The notes under the pieces were generated by a model. It was not told where the DNA came from. It saw only the letters and a program-made list of their open reading frames with translations, and ran no database searches. Shown here in pieces: positions 26,008 through 34,633 of a stretch of 64,000 bases of DNA (position 1 is its first letter; every line of letters starts with the position of its first letter). Position numbers and translations under genes: made by a program. Source of the DNA: Gemmatimonadota bacterium (GTDB lineage: Bacteria; Gemmatimonadota; Gemmatimonadetes; Palauibacterales; Palauibacteraceae); NCBI GenBank assembly GCA_022825725.1, contig JAJDWE010000043.1, positions 1 through 64,000 on the forward strand, in the 5' to 3' direction.

Positions 26008-26034
26008 GTGGACTTCATGCGAGAGAATCCGACC

Positions 26035-26277
26035 ATGCCGAATCTGGCTCTCCGTGGGATACCCACCGACTTGCATCGCGAACTCAAGGAGGCCGCGATC
26101 CGCAACCACCGAAGCCTGAACGGAGAGATCATTGCCCGACTAACGGCTTCGGTGCGTCCCGAGCCTCTGGATGTCGAAGCACTCCTCCATCAGATAGCAC
26201 GCCGACACGAGACCTTGGGGACCGTCGATCTGAGCCCTGAGAACGTACGACGGCTGCGTGACGAGGGTCGGAGATGA
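26035..26277 (+). CDS. FitA/VapB-type ribbon-helix-helix antitoxin
   Basis: 80-residue antitoxin. MPNLALRGIPTDLHRELKEA followed by IRNHRSLNGEIIARL is the FitA/Arc ribbon-helix-helix that binds DNA as a dimer; the C-terminal part (DVEALLHQIARRHETLGTVD) should wrap the toxin. ATG 26035 is preferred; GTG 26008 and ATG 26017 are in frame but the former abuts the operator. The stop overlaps the toxin start (ATGA). Confidence 0.85.
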   Translation: MPNLALRGIPTDLHRELKEAAIRNHRSLNGEIIARLTASVRPEPLDVEALLHQIARRHETLGTVDLSPENVRRLRDEGRR

Positions 26278-26660
26278 TCGTCGTCGACACCAATGTCATG
26301 GTGAATCTTGTCTTCGGGGGAGCGGAAGGTGCCGGCGCCGCCGACCTCCTGAGAAGAGATCCGGAATGGGCCGCTCCGGTCATCTTGCTGAGCGAGTTGC
26401 GGAACGCCCTGCTCGGCGTCGTGCGTCGCGGTGCCGCGACGTCCGAACAGGTCAAGGCGATGGGTGACAATGCGGTGCAGGTACTCGGAAGCAGAATTGC
26501 CGACGTCCCCGGCGGGATGGTGATCGACATTGCTCTCGAGTGCGGCCTCACGGCGTACGATGCCGAGTTCGTCGCCGTCGCGCGTACTCTGGGTATCCGA
26601 CTGGTCACTCTTGACCGCGAGATCCTGCGTGGCGCACCCGATGTAGCCGTCGCCCTCTGA
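26274..26660 (+). CDS. VapC-type PIN-domain toxin
   Basis: 128-residue PIN ribonuclease. The acidic metal-binding residues are present: Asp5 (MIVVDTNVMV), Glu41 (LLSELRNAL), Asp96 (TAYDAEFVAVA) and Asp114 (VTLDREIL). VapC toxins cut tRNA or rRNA and are neutralised by the adjacent antitoxin, with which this gene overlaps by four bases. All catalytic residues are intact, so it is likely functional. It is flanked by ordinary chromosomal genes. Confidence 0.9.
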   Translation: MIVVDTNVMVNLVFGGAEGAGAADLLRRDPEWAAPVILLSELRNALLGVVRRGAATSEQVKAMGDNAVQVLGSRIADVPGGMVIDIALECGLTAYDAEFVAVARTLGIRLVTLDREILRGAPDVAVAL

Positions 26661-26678
26661 AGCAGTCCGCCCCGACGT

Positions 26679-27908
26679 TCAGGTCGCGGGGATGCGGCGG
26701 AAGAGGCGGAACACGAGCACCCCGGCCGTGGCGTACATCACGGCGCCGAGCAGGAAGGGCGCGCCGGGGAGCTGGAACGGCGCGGCGGCTGACGTGAAGT
26801 AGCTGAACAGGCCAGCGGTGAAGATCAGGGGGCTCGCGATGCTCGTCAGGCTCATGAGCGACTGGAGGCCTCCCTGGACCTTCCCCTGGTCCTGCGGTTC
26901 CACCGCGCCCGCCACGAGGCTCTGGAGCGCGGGGCCCGCGACGCCGCCGATTGAGCCGAAGATGATGAACGCGATGAGCATCCACCCCTGCGTGGCGAGG
27001 CCGTAGCCCAGGTAGGTGATCGTGCCCAGCACGAGTCCGCCGAGAACCGCCCGGCGCTCCCCGATGCGCCTGATGACGGGCTGAACGAGTCCTCCCTGCA
27101 CGATCGCCGCCATGAGTCCCACCAGTGCCAGCGACAGTCCGTTCGCGAGTTCGTCCCACCCGAACTTGTGCCCCGTGTAGAGGACCCACACGGTCTCGAG
27201 GCCGCGCTGCGCGAGGACAATGAACACGAAGGACACCGCGAGGCCTGCCACCAGAGGGTATGAACGCAGCACATCGAGGCTCCCGACCGGATTGGCCTTC
27301 CTCCAGCTGAAGGCGTCGCGCTTCTCCGGCGGCAGCGATTCGGGAAGGACGAAGATGCCGTAGAGCGCGTTCAGCAGGGCGAGTCCCGCCGCCGCGAAAA
27401 AGGGAAGCCGCAGGCCGATGCCGCCCAGAACGCCCCCGATGGCGGGGCCGAAGATGAAGCCGAGGCCGAAGGCGACGCCGATGAGGCCGAAGTTCCGGGC
27501 CCGCACTTCCGGCTCGGACACGTCGGCGACGTAGGCGTTGGCCGCGGTGATGCTCGCGCCCATCACGCCCGCGACGAGGCGGCCGGCGAAGAGCCAGCCG
27601 ATGGAGGGTGCGAACCCCATGATGATGTAGTCGATCCCGAGGCCGAAGAGGGCCATCAGGATGACGGGCCGGCGCCCGACCCGGTCCGAGAGCGACCCCA
27701 GGATGGGAGCGAAGAAGAACTGGGTGACGGCGTACGTCGCGGCGAGGACGCCGAACCAGCGCCCCGCCTGCGCCGTGCTTCCTCCCGTGAACTCCTTGAT
27801 GAGTTCGGGGAGGATGGGGACGATGATCCCGATCCCCAGCACGTCGATGAAGACGGTGATGAAGATGAAGACCATCGCCGCCTGTCGGCCCCGCCCCGGT
27901 ATTTTCAC
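26679..27908 (-). CDS. TCR/Tet-type MFS drug efflux transporter
   Basis: 409-residue major facilitator with 12 predicted helices. The N-terminus [20 protein letters not shown] and motif A between helices 2 and 3 ([15 protein letters not shown]) are typical of TetA-like proton antiporters, followed by the motif C-like [17 protein letters not shown]. The group exports tetracyclines or other drugs; specificity cannot be inferred and no TetR is adjacent. Related genes are often chromosomal and not resistance determinants. Confidence 0.85.
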   Translation of the reverse strand: MKIPGRGRQAAMVFIFITVFIDVLGIGIIVPILPELIKEFTGGSTAQAGRWFGVLAATYAVTQFFFAPILGSLSDRVGRRPVILMALFGLGIDYIIMGFAPSIGWLFAGRLVAGVMGASITAANAYVADVSEPEVRARNFGLIGVAFGLGFIFGPAIGGVLGGIGLRLPFFAAAGLALLNALYGIFVLPESLPPEKRDAFSWRKANPVGSLDVLRSYPLVAGLAVSFVFIVLAQRGLETVWVLYTGHKFGWDELANGLSLALVGLMAAIVQGGLVQPVIRRIGERRAVLGGLVLGTITYLGYGLATQGWMLIAFIIFGSIGGVAGPALQSLVAGAVEPQDQGKVQGGLQSLMSLTSIASPLIFTAGLFSYFTSAAAPFQLPGAPFLLGAVMYATAGVLVFRLFRRIPAT

Positions 27909-28029
27909 CCGTCCTCCACGCGATCGTTAGCCGGCACGCCGCCAACGCGCTGGCGGGTCGCGTAAGGTGGCGGGGATGGCGGGTCAGTTCCAGCCGCAGC
28001 CAGGCGGCGGCGGCCGGACCGTCCTCCGG

Positions 28030-29037
28030 CTAGCTGGCGTGCCGCCGGCGGAGGGCGTCGCGCCTCTGGCGGTAGTTCGCGTATACCCGTTCGCCGTCGC
28101 GGCCGACGCGGCCGGCCCGAGGATTGGAGAACCCTGTCAGGTGCACCGTGGTCTCCTCCACGACAAGCGCGCCCCCCATGGCGCGGTCGGCGACGATCCC
28201 CACATCGCGCCCAAGACCGACCGCGGGGTGGTCATCGAAGGATCCCGCGCGCAGGCGGTCGAGAAAATCCCGCGCCGCGGAGGCAGGCGCCGCCTTGTCC
28301 CCCTCCGTGCGCCGTTCCAGCGCGTCGACGCCGTAGCTTCGCACGAGCCTGGGGAGGAACGCGGCGAGGGTGGCGTGACGGTCGAAGAGGTCCAATCCGT
28401 AGCTGCCGCCCGCCACCGAAAAGATGGCGCCGAGTTGATCCGGAGCGGCCTCCACCTCCCGTACGTAGTCGTCCAGCGCCTTCGCGTGACGCTCGAAGAT
28501 TTCGCTCATCGCTCCGGTCTCCGATGGGGCGTCCATCGCCACGGCCTTGTCGTCGATCGAGCTCCACACCCGGCCCTGGTCGGAGCGCCGCGTCCCTTCG
28601 CTGCGCATCGAGTGCTGCACGCTCGCGTATCGTTCAGCACGGCCGCTCGCGAAATGCATCCGGTCCGTCACCTGGAACCCCGGGCTGTCATAGGACCAGC
28701 GGCCCTGCTCCACGCAGGAGACGGGGATGATCGTCGTCTTCCCGGCGGGGAGCAGCAGCGTGAGGTTGGCGACCCGGTTCTGCTTGGCGCCGACGAGTTC
28801 CTCGCCGTCCACGATGAGCGCGGGACGGTCGGCCCGGTTTTCCACCTCGAGGTCGGGGACGCTGCCCCCCAGGGACACCTCGCGCACGGTGATCCGATCC
28901 TCGCGAAGCCCCTCTCCCAGCAGCAGGTAATCGAGATCCGACGTCTCTCGGGAAAGCAGGGGGAACACGGTGAGTCCGCCGCAGAAGGCCGGTTCGCCGA
29001 TCTCGAGGCCGGCGATGGCGGTCGTGATCTGGTTCAT
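28030..29037 (-). CDS. ARPP-1 (DUF6569) domain protein
   Basis: 335 residues from ATG 29037, preceded by AGGAGTGGAG. The sequence LEIGEPAFCGGLTVFPLL, then VPDLEVENRADRPALIVDGE and LVGAKQNRVANLTLLLPAGK, identifies the ARPP-1 domain, a beta-rich domain named from its association with ADP-ribosylation and phosphatase-type genes. Its biochemical role is not established. There is no signal peptide. It is divergent from a MerR regulator gene with a shared control region of about 130 bases, so the regulator probably controls it. Confidence 0.7.
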   Translation of the reverse strand: MNQITTAIAGLEIGEPAFCGGLTVFPLLSRETSDLDYLLLGEGLREDRITVREVSLGGSVPDLEVENRADRPALIVDGEELVGAKQNRVANLTLLLPAGKTTIIPVSCVEQGRWSYDSPGFQVTDRMHFASGRAERYASVQHSMRSEGTRRSDQGRVWSSIDDKAVAMDAPSETGAMSEIFERHAKALDDYVREVEAAPDQLGAIFSVAGGSYGLDLFDRHATLAAFLPRLVRSYGVDALERRTEGDKAAPASAARDFLDRLRAGSFDDHPAVGLGRDVGIVADRAMGGALVVEETTVHLTGFSNPRAGRVGRDGERVYANYRQRRDALRRRHAS

Positions 29038-29055
29038 CTCTCCACTCCTTGATAT

Positions 29056-29137
29056 TGTCAGTGTTGATACTCTGTTGACAGTACGCGGGAGGTTCGGGGA
29101 AGTCAACGGTTGCCGTCGGTAAACGACAGTAGATGTC
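29056..29137. promoter_or_regulatory. Divergent control region with repeated TGTCA half-sites
   Basis: Two inverted pairs are visible: TGTCA at 29056 with TGACA at 29076, and GACA at 29125 with TGTC at 29134, the latter only five bases apart. The region lies between the ARPP-1 and MerR-like genes and is less GC-rich than its flanks. The dyads are likely operators for the MerR-like protein acting on both promoters. Confidence 0.45.
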
Positions 29138-29165
29138 ACTTATAGGCTGGAGCAGCGGAAACGAC

Positions 29166-29864
29166 ATGCGCAGTTACACGGCGCGGGAGTTGGAAGAGGA
29201 GACGGGTTTCAGCCGACGCACGATCGCCTACTACGTGCAGGTCGGACTGCTTCCGCGTGTCGGCCGGAGGGGGCCTAAGACCCGTTATCCGAAGCTCGTG
29301 CGGGATCGCCTCCTCTTCATTCGACGGGTCCGCGAGGCGGAGGGGGCGGGGAGGGTGCCCGCGACCCCGCTCCGCGAGATCGGCGCCGTGTTTGAGGGAT
29401 CATCGCCGGAGCTGATCGCGGGCGTCGCGGATGGCCGGATCGCCGTGACCGCCGATCTCCTCTCCGCCCGGTCCGCCGGCCCGGAGTCGTCGCCACCAAC
29501 GTTGGATGTAGCGGAATGGCACGAGGCGGCGGTCGCCTTCGCCGCCCCGCGGGCGCGGCATGCGTCTCTCGAGGACAGGGTGATGATGGTACGGGAGGCG
29601 GGGCCGGACTGGCCTCGCGAGGCAGCGGCTCCCCCCGACGATTCGGAGTTCGACGAATCGGAGTTGGCCGCCTTGCTGGCCGTTCTCCGGGAGCTCGCCG
29701 GCCGCGGCGACATCTCCCCGGGCGAAGTGGAAACGTGGTCCCGGATCGAGATTGCGTCCGGCGTCGCGCTCTCGGTCCGCGGTGTCGCCGACGAAAACGC
29801 CGCCGTGCTCGAAGCGGTCGCGCGCCGGCTCCGCGAACGGCTGGCGGATCGGTTCGGCGACTGA
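29166..29864 (+). CDS. MerR-family-like regulator
   Basis: 232 residues from ATG 29166. MRSYTARELEEETGFSRRTI then AYYVQVGLLPRVGRRGPKTR is a MerR winged helix with an unusually long wing. The C-terminal two thirds (about residues 75-232) are not a known effector domain: an Ala/Glu-rich linker, then a helical region (LAALLAVLRELAGRGDISPG, AVLEAVARRLRERLADR). It lacks the Cys residues of metal-sensing members. It is divergent from ARPP-1 and its likely regulator. Confidence 0.75.
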   Translation: MRSYTARELEEETGFSRRTIAYYVQVGLLPRVGRRGPKTRYPKLVRDRLLFIRRVREAEGAGRVPATPLREIGAVFEGSSPELIAGVADGRIAVTADLLSARSAGPESSPPTLDVAEWHEAAVAFAAPRARHASLEDRVMMVREAGPDWPREAAAPPDDSEFDESELAALLAVLRELAGRGDISPGEVETWSRIEIASGVALSVRGVADENAAVLEAVARRLRERLADRFGD

Positions 29865-29871
29865 CGGGCTG

Positions 29872-31146
29872 CTAGGACTCGATGTCGTAGAAGCTCTCGA
29901 CCGGGGGCGGGGTCGCCGGGACGGGATCGCCTTCGAGGGCGTCGCGCATGGCGGGCGACCGTGGGGCGGCGGCGACCCCGCCGAGCCCGGACGGATGGTC
30001 CGCCATGGCCGCGAAGAGCCGGCCCGCGCGATCGAGCCGTGTCGTGATTTCTTCCTCGAGCGGTTCCAGACTCCAGTCGCCGCGCTCCATCACGTGTCCG
30101 AGCGCGATCCCGTCCGAACGCGGAAGGACCCCGATGCGGCCGCCGCCCGGCACGCTGCCTTCGAGGCTGTAGTCGATCTCGGGCTGCGGGGCGAGGAAGG
30201 TGAGTTGACCCTTGATGGGAGTCATCGTCTCGTCCCCGAACAGCGAGTGGGAGCCGAGACCGGTGCAGTTGGCGATGAGCGGTTCGTCGAGCGACATGAG
30301 GTCGCGGGGCGTCTCGAAGTCGCGGATCCGCACGCGTCCGCCGAAGAGGAGGAACTCCTCCATCAACCGGTCGAGATAGATCGACGGCTCGATGCGGAGG
30401 GTCGGCCTGCGGAGGGCATAGGTGCCGGGAAAGGGGTGCTCTCCCGGCTGCAGCACGGTGGCGCCCACATCGACGTCCGGGTCGAGGCCGCTCTCGGTCT
30501 CGTCGAGTCCGGAATCTTCCGCCCGCCGACCGGCAAGGCGGTTCGTCCAGGAATACGTCGTCATCCACGACACGCCGCGCCCGGCTCCGGCCAACAGTTG
30601 CATCTGCTCGTAGGAGGCGCGGACGGCCCGGTCGAACTGGGCGTCGAAGGCCGGAGTCCGTTCCGGCGCCGACACGAGGTTGGAGAGCGGCGAGAACCCG
30701 GCGTAGGCCATGTTCGATGTCGTGTCGGGCGGGAGTGCGCGCGCATGGATCGTCACGTCGAACCCGCGGCGCTGGAGCTGCCGTGCGGTGGCGAGGCCGA
30801 CGGCGCCGGCTCCGATGACGGCGGCTTGCCGCGAAGGATGAGGTTCGGCCACTTCGGACACGAGCAGCCCCGTCCCCCAGGAAAGGGAAATTCCCGCGCC
30901 GCCGTGGCCGTAGTTGTGGATGACGGTCTTCTCGTCCAGCCGTTCCGCGGCCACGCGGAAACCGGCGGGTCGAAAGGGTCTGAGACCCACGGTGGTTCGG
31001 ATGACGCGGTCCTGCGCCACGCGGACGAGGGGGAGGCTCGAGGCGGCGGGGCCCGGAGAAAAACGGCGCCACGCGGGGGAGCACGCGCCGAGGCTCGAGC
31101 CCAGCGTCGCGATCCCCACGGTCTTGATCATCGTTCGACGTTGCAC
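29872..31146 (-). CDS. FAD-dependent D-amino-acid-oxidase-like protein with Tat signal
   Basis: 424 residues from GTG 31146, chosen because it supplies the twin-arginine motif QRRTMIK ahead of the hydrophobic core (TVGIATLGSSLGAC); Cys22 may be lipidated. An internal ATG at 31131 would lose the arginines. The FAD-binding motif AAVIGAGAVGLATARQLQRR is offset at about residue 105, after a DAO-type N-terminal segment containing HNYGHGGAGISLSWG, which in D-amino-acid oxidases lies near the C-terminus. SNMAYAGFSP, LIANCTGLGSHSLFGD and PIKGQLTFL are DAO-family blocks. The order of blocks suggests a circular rearrangement of the usual fold. Substrate is probably a D-amino or imino acid. Confidence 0.75.
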   Translation of the reverse strand: MQRRTMIKTVGIATLGSSLGACSPAWRRFSPGPAASSLPLVRVAQDRVIRTTVGLRPFRPAGFRVAAERLDEKTVIHNYGHGGAGISLSWGTGLLVSEVAEPHPSRQAAVIGAGAVGLATARQLQRRGFDVTIHARALPPDTTSNMAYAGFSPLSNLVSAPERTPAFDAQFDRAVRASYEQMQLLAGAGRGVSWMTTYSWTNRLAGRRAEDSGLDETESGLDPDVDVGATVLQPGEHPFPGTYALRRPTLRIEPSIYLDRLMEEFLLFGGRVRIRDFETPRDLMSLDEPLIANCTGLGSHSLFGDETMTPIKGQLTFLAPQPEIDYSLEGSVPGGGRIGVLPRSDGIALGHVMERGDWSLEPLEEEITTRLDRAGRLFAAMADHPSGLGGVAAAPRSPAMRDALEGDPVPATPPPVESFYDIES

Positions 31147-31225
31147 GCAATAAGACTGACGCCAAAAACCCGGATCGGCCAGAGAGTGCGTCGGACGTTC
31201 CCGCGGGAACGCGCGGAGGGATGAA

Positions 31226-31885
31226 ATGCACGGAAGAACGATAGAAACGCCGGACGATATCGCCGAGGGCCTCGAGGCGCTGGTGAGGATCGACGGCCGG
31301 CTTGCGGAGGTGATCGAGCGGGCGGGGCCCGTGCCGCTGCGGCGAAGGACCCCGGGCTTCGAGGGTCTCGCCCGGACCATCGTTGCGCAGATGGTCTCGA
31401 AGGCGGCGGCCGCCGCGATCTGGGAGCGGCTCGTGGAAGAAGCGGCGGGCTGCGATCCCGAACGGGTTGCGGGGCTTTCCGATGCGCAGTGCCGCCGGAT
31501 CGGCCTGTCCCGTTCCAAGGAGCTGACGCTGAAACGCGCGGCGGAGGCTGTCGTGAGCGGCCGTCTCGATCCCGAAGCGCTGTGCCTCATGCCCGCCGAG
31601 GAATCCATCGCGGCCATGACGGCCCTCAAGGGGATCGGGGTGTGGACGGCCGAGGTCTATCTCCTCTTCTGCGCCGGCCACACCGACGTCTTCCCGGCGG
31701 GCGATCTTGCGCTGCGAAGCGCGGCGGGACGTGCCCTCGGCCTCGAGAAACGGCCCGACGAGAAGGCGCTCCGCGAGATCGCCCGCCGCTGGCGACCCTG
31801 GCGGAGCGTGGCCGCGCGCCTGCTCTGGGAGTACTACTCGGCGGAGATCCGGCGAGACGCGATTCCGGTGGGTTCGCGCGGCTAG
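31226..31885 (+). CDS. DNA-3-methyladenine glycosylase (AlkA-type, HhH-GPD)
   Basis: 219-residue base-excision repair enzyme that removes alkylated purines from DNA. The helix-hairpin-helix is LKGIGVWTAEVYLLF and the catalytic Asp is Asp160 in FPAGDLALRSAAG. It lacks the AlkA N-terminal TBP-like domain, as in short MAG-type enzymes. FEGLARTIVAQMVSKAAAAA is the usual opening helix pair. It is cytoplasmic, stands alone, and has no Ada partner in view. Confidence 0.88.
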   Translation: MHGRTIETPDDIAEGLEALVRIDGRLAEVIERAGPVPLRRRTPGFEGLARTIVAQMVSKAAAAAIWERLVEEAAGCDPERVAGLSDAQCRRIGLSRSKELTLKRAAEAVVSGRLDPEALCLMPAEESIAAMTALKGIGVWTAEVYLLFCAGHTDVFPAGDLALRSAAGRALGLEKRPDEKALREIARRWRPWRSVAARLLWEYYSAEIRRDAIPVGSRG

Positions 31886-31910
31886 CTGACGCAGGCATTG
31901 CTGCGGGCCG

Positions 31911-32762
31911 CTAGATCGTTTCGAGGTTTCCGGCTCGTACCCAGCCGACCTTGCCGTCCTCCAGCACGATCTCGAGCCAGTCGCTCGATCTTCGGTCGAT
32001 CCGGACGACGGCTCCCTCGTGAATCGTGAACAACTGCAGTGAAGGATCGTCGGAGGGCGCGCTCTGGACGGCGGCCTCCGTCTGCAGGATCACGCCCCGC
32101 TCCGCGCGCCCGATACCGAACTCGCGGATCAGGAGGTTCGTGCCGACGACGAAGGTGAGCGCGGCGGCGGCCACGGCGGCGTGCCGGGTCCAGTACGGCG
32201 GTCCGGTGGAGAGGAGTCGATAGAGCAGGATGGACGCCAGCCCGAGGTAGCCCAGCGCGAGGATCGCGATGAGCCAGCCGCGCGGCACGAGTTGTACCGC
32301 CCACCTGACGACGCGGGGTACCCAGAATCCGGGAAGCGGCGTGATCTGGTCGGCGGTCAGGGAGCGCGCGAGTTCGAGGTTCGTGCGCACGCTCTCATCG
32401 CGGGGAAGAGCGACCCTGGCGCGCTCGTAGAAGAGGATCGCCCGGCCCAGCTCCCCGAGCCTGAAGTAGGCGTTGCCGATGTTGTAGTGGAGTTCACCGC
32501 TCTCGAACCCGTCCTCGTACAGTCCGAGCCAGGCATCGAGGGCGCCCTCGTGGTCTCCTGTCTGGTAGAGGCTGTTCCCCGCCTGGAATCGATCCGCGGG
32601 GGCCGGGGCGGGCGCGGCTTCCTGCAGCGCGGCGAGTCCGGTCGCGAAGGCCGGAGCGGTCGCCGAGGCTGGAGCGAGCATTGGCGCGAGCGCGAGCGCC
32701 ACGGCCGCGAGCCCGGCGATTGCGAGCCCGTGTCGACGCCCGGCGGGCCGGCGGGCCGTCAT
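31911..32762 (-). CDS. BatE-type TPR/SH3 protein
   Basis: 283-residue last protein of the Bat cluster. A signal peptide or anchor (residues 10-35) is followed by two TPR units (FQAGNSLYQTGDHEGALDAW, ELHYNIGNAYFRLGELGRAI), two membrane helices (GWLIAILALGYLGLASILLY, AAVAAAALTFVVGTNLLI) and a C-terminal SH3-like fold (HEGAVVRIDRRSSDWLEIVL, KVGWVRAGNLETI). This is the classic BatE layout. It shares ATGA with the BatD stop. The role is presumed envelope-stress protection along with its neighbours. Confidence 0.8.
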   Translation of the reverse strand: MTARRPAGRRHGLAIAGLAAVALALAPMLAPASATAPAFATGLAALQEAAPAPAPADRFQAGNSLYQTGDHEGALDAWLGLYEDGFESGELHYNIGNAYFRLGELGRAILFYERARVALPRDESVRTNLELARSLTADQITPLPGFWVPRVVRWAVQLVPRGWLIAILALGYLGLASILLYRLLSTGPPYWTRHAAVAAAALTFVVGTNLLIREFGIGRAERGVILQTEAAVQSAPSDDPSLQLFTIHEGAVVRIDRRSSDWLEIVLEDGKVGWVRAGNLETI

Positions 32763-34633
32763 CCGAGGTCTCCCGCGAGGGCGGACAGCACGGACTCGGC
32801 GCGGGCCAGAAAGGCCCTGCGTTCCTCGACCTCGGCGCCGACCGGGGCGAACCGCTGCCGGTCGCAGGCCTCGAGGGCCGCGAAGTACTCCTCGACGGTG
32901 GGCTCGCGGGCGCCGCGGCGGAGCAGGGCGGTGCGGAGGTCGGCGCGGATCATCCCGGCGGCGGAAGTGTCGAGCTTGTCGGCGACGAACCCCTCCAGCG
33001 CCTGGGCCGTCTCGGCGTAGAAGGCCCGCGCATCGTCGCCTCCCGCGAGCCCTGCGGCCCGGGCGAGGCGCTTCTTCGCCACGCGGGCGGCCCGGCGGTC
33101 GCGGGCGTAGGCCTGGTCGCCGGCGAGCCGGTCGCGGCGCCGACGCAGCCCGGCCGCGCCCGCCACCATGCCGACGGGCGCAAGCGCGACGATCCAGAAC
33201 CATGCCTGGTCGAACAGCGTCTCACCCCGGCGGCGGAAGCGCGGCGTATCGGTCCGGATGAAACGGATGTCCGAGCGCAACGCCTCGACGGAGCCGCGCG
33301 CGCGTGCTCCCGGCAGCGCGTCCTCGACCGCCCGGCCCGTGACCCGCAGCTCGACCGGCGCCGCCGAAGCGATCTCGTAGCGGTCGGCCGCGGTGTCGTA
33401 GTACCCCAGGTCCACGCCCGGTATCGTCAGCATCCCAGGCGCCCGGGGGATGAGGACGTACTCCCAGGTCCGCGTCCCCGAGACGCCCGCGTCGGTGGTT
33501 CGCAGGCGATCCGACACCTCCGGCGGAAAGGCCTCCACCGTCGGCGGGAAAGCGAGTTCCGGCGGCGCGAGCGCCTTCAGGTTGCCGGAACCCGACACCT
33601 CCACGCGCAGCGTGACCGCCTCGTTCGCGGCCAGGCTGTCCCGGTCCACGGCACTCCCGACCGCCAGATCCCCCACGAGGCCCGTGAAGCCCGCGGGCCG
33701 TCCCTCGGCGGGGAGGGGGAGCACTTCGATCTCGACCGGACGGGAAGCGGCGCCCGCCGTCACGACGTCCCCGAACAGGGCACTGCGGTTGAGGAACCCT
33801 CCGAACACATCATCGAACGGATCGCGCGAACGCCGCTGCACGCGGACCTGCGCCTCGATCGCGAGCGGTTCGAGCGTCTTCGGGCCCGGTCCCGTCGGAT
33901 ACAGCGCCACCTTCCGGATCACGGCGGTCGCGTACGCGACCCCGTCCCGCACGACCTGCTCGACCTGCGGCTGTTGCGGGAGTTCGAACTCCTCGACCCA
34001 GAAGCCCGCCGTGCCGGGAAGTCGCGTGACCCCGTACGAACTCACGTTGACGCGCGTGAAGAGTCGGTATTCGACGATGACCGGCTCGTTCTCGCGCACG
34101 CGGGGCTTGTTCGGCTCGGCGACCACGAAGAGGTCGTTCGGGCTGATGGTCCCCGGATCGGAAGGCTGCCCCGCGGGCGCTTCCCCCGCTCCCGGCGCCG
34201 GCTGGGGGGCCGACGACACGCGCAGGCTCAGCGGTTCCGTCGTCAGCGTCTCTCCGCCCGCCTCCACCGACACCGGTCCGATCTCGAACGTCCCCTCCGT
34301 TGTCGCCTGGAAGCGGTACTGCACCGTGAGCGAGACCGTCGTGCGGCCGTTCACGATCCGGACCGAACTCTGTGTCCCGCTGCTCAGGAAGGCGGCGAAG
34401 GCGCCCATCTCGGGAAGGGCCGGGTCCTGGTCGAAGCGCTGGACGCCTTCCAGCACGACGTTGAGCGTGAAGGTCTGCCCGACCCCGACCTCCCCGCGGT
34501 CGAGGTGCGCCGAGGCGGTGACATCCTGCCCCCAAAGCGTACCCGGAGCGAGAAGGATGCCCGCAAGGCAGCCGAGCGCGGCGACCACGGACGGGCGCCC
34601 GCGGCGGGCGGGGAGTCGAACGGGCCGCATCAC
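32759..34633 (-). CDS. BatD-family protein
   Basis: 624 residues with a signal peptide ending TLWG-QD. The extracytoplasmic part is a string of Ig-like domains (VTASAHLDRGEVGVGQTFTL, IGPVSVEAGGETLTTEPLSL, ISPNDLFVVAEPNKPRVREN), followed by one membrane span near residue 465 (FWIVALAPVGMVAGAAGL) and a cytoplasmic helical tail. This is the standard BatD arrangement. BatD is thought to scaffold the Bat von Willebrand proteins in the membrane. It overlaps both flanking genes by four bases. Confidence 0.85.
   Translation of the reverse strand: MMRPVRLPARRGRPSVVAALGCLAGILLAPGTLWGQDVTASAHLDRGEVGVGQTFTLNVVLEGVQRFDQDPALPEMGAFAAFLSSGTQSSVRIVNGRTTVSLTVQYRFQATTEGTFEIGPVSVEAGGETLTTEPLSLRVSSAPQPAPGAGEAPAGQPSDPGTISPNDLFVVAEPNKPRVRENEPVIVEYRLFTRVNVSSYGVTRLPGTAGFWVEEFELPQQPQVEQVVRDGVAYATAVIRKVALYPTGPGPKTLEPLAIEAQVRVQRRSRDPFDDVFGGFLNRSALFGDVVTAGAASRPVEIEVLPLPAEGRPAGFTGLVGDLAVGSAVDRDSLAANEAVTLRVEVSGSGNLKALAPPELAFPPTVEAFPPEVSDRLRTTDAGVSGTRTWEYVLIPRAPGMLTIPGVDLGYYDTAADRYEIASAAPVELRVTGRAVEDALPGARARGSVEALRSDIRFIRTDTPRFRRRGETLFDQAWFWIVALAPVGMVAGAAGLRRRRDRLAGDQAYARDRRAARVAKKRLARAAGLAGGDDARAFYAETAQALEGFVADKLDTSAAGMIRADLRTALLRRGAREPTVEEYFAALEACDRQRFAPVGAEVEERRAFLARAESVLSALAGDLG

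Noticed and set aside
26679-27908. Calling the MFS pump a tetracycline resistance gene
   Set aside because: Only family-level motifs are seen; no TetR partner and no close identity can be shown by eye.
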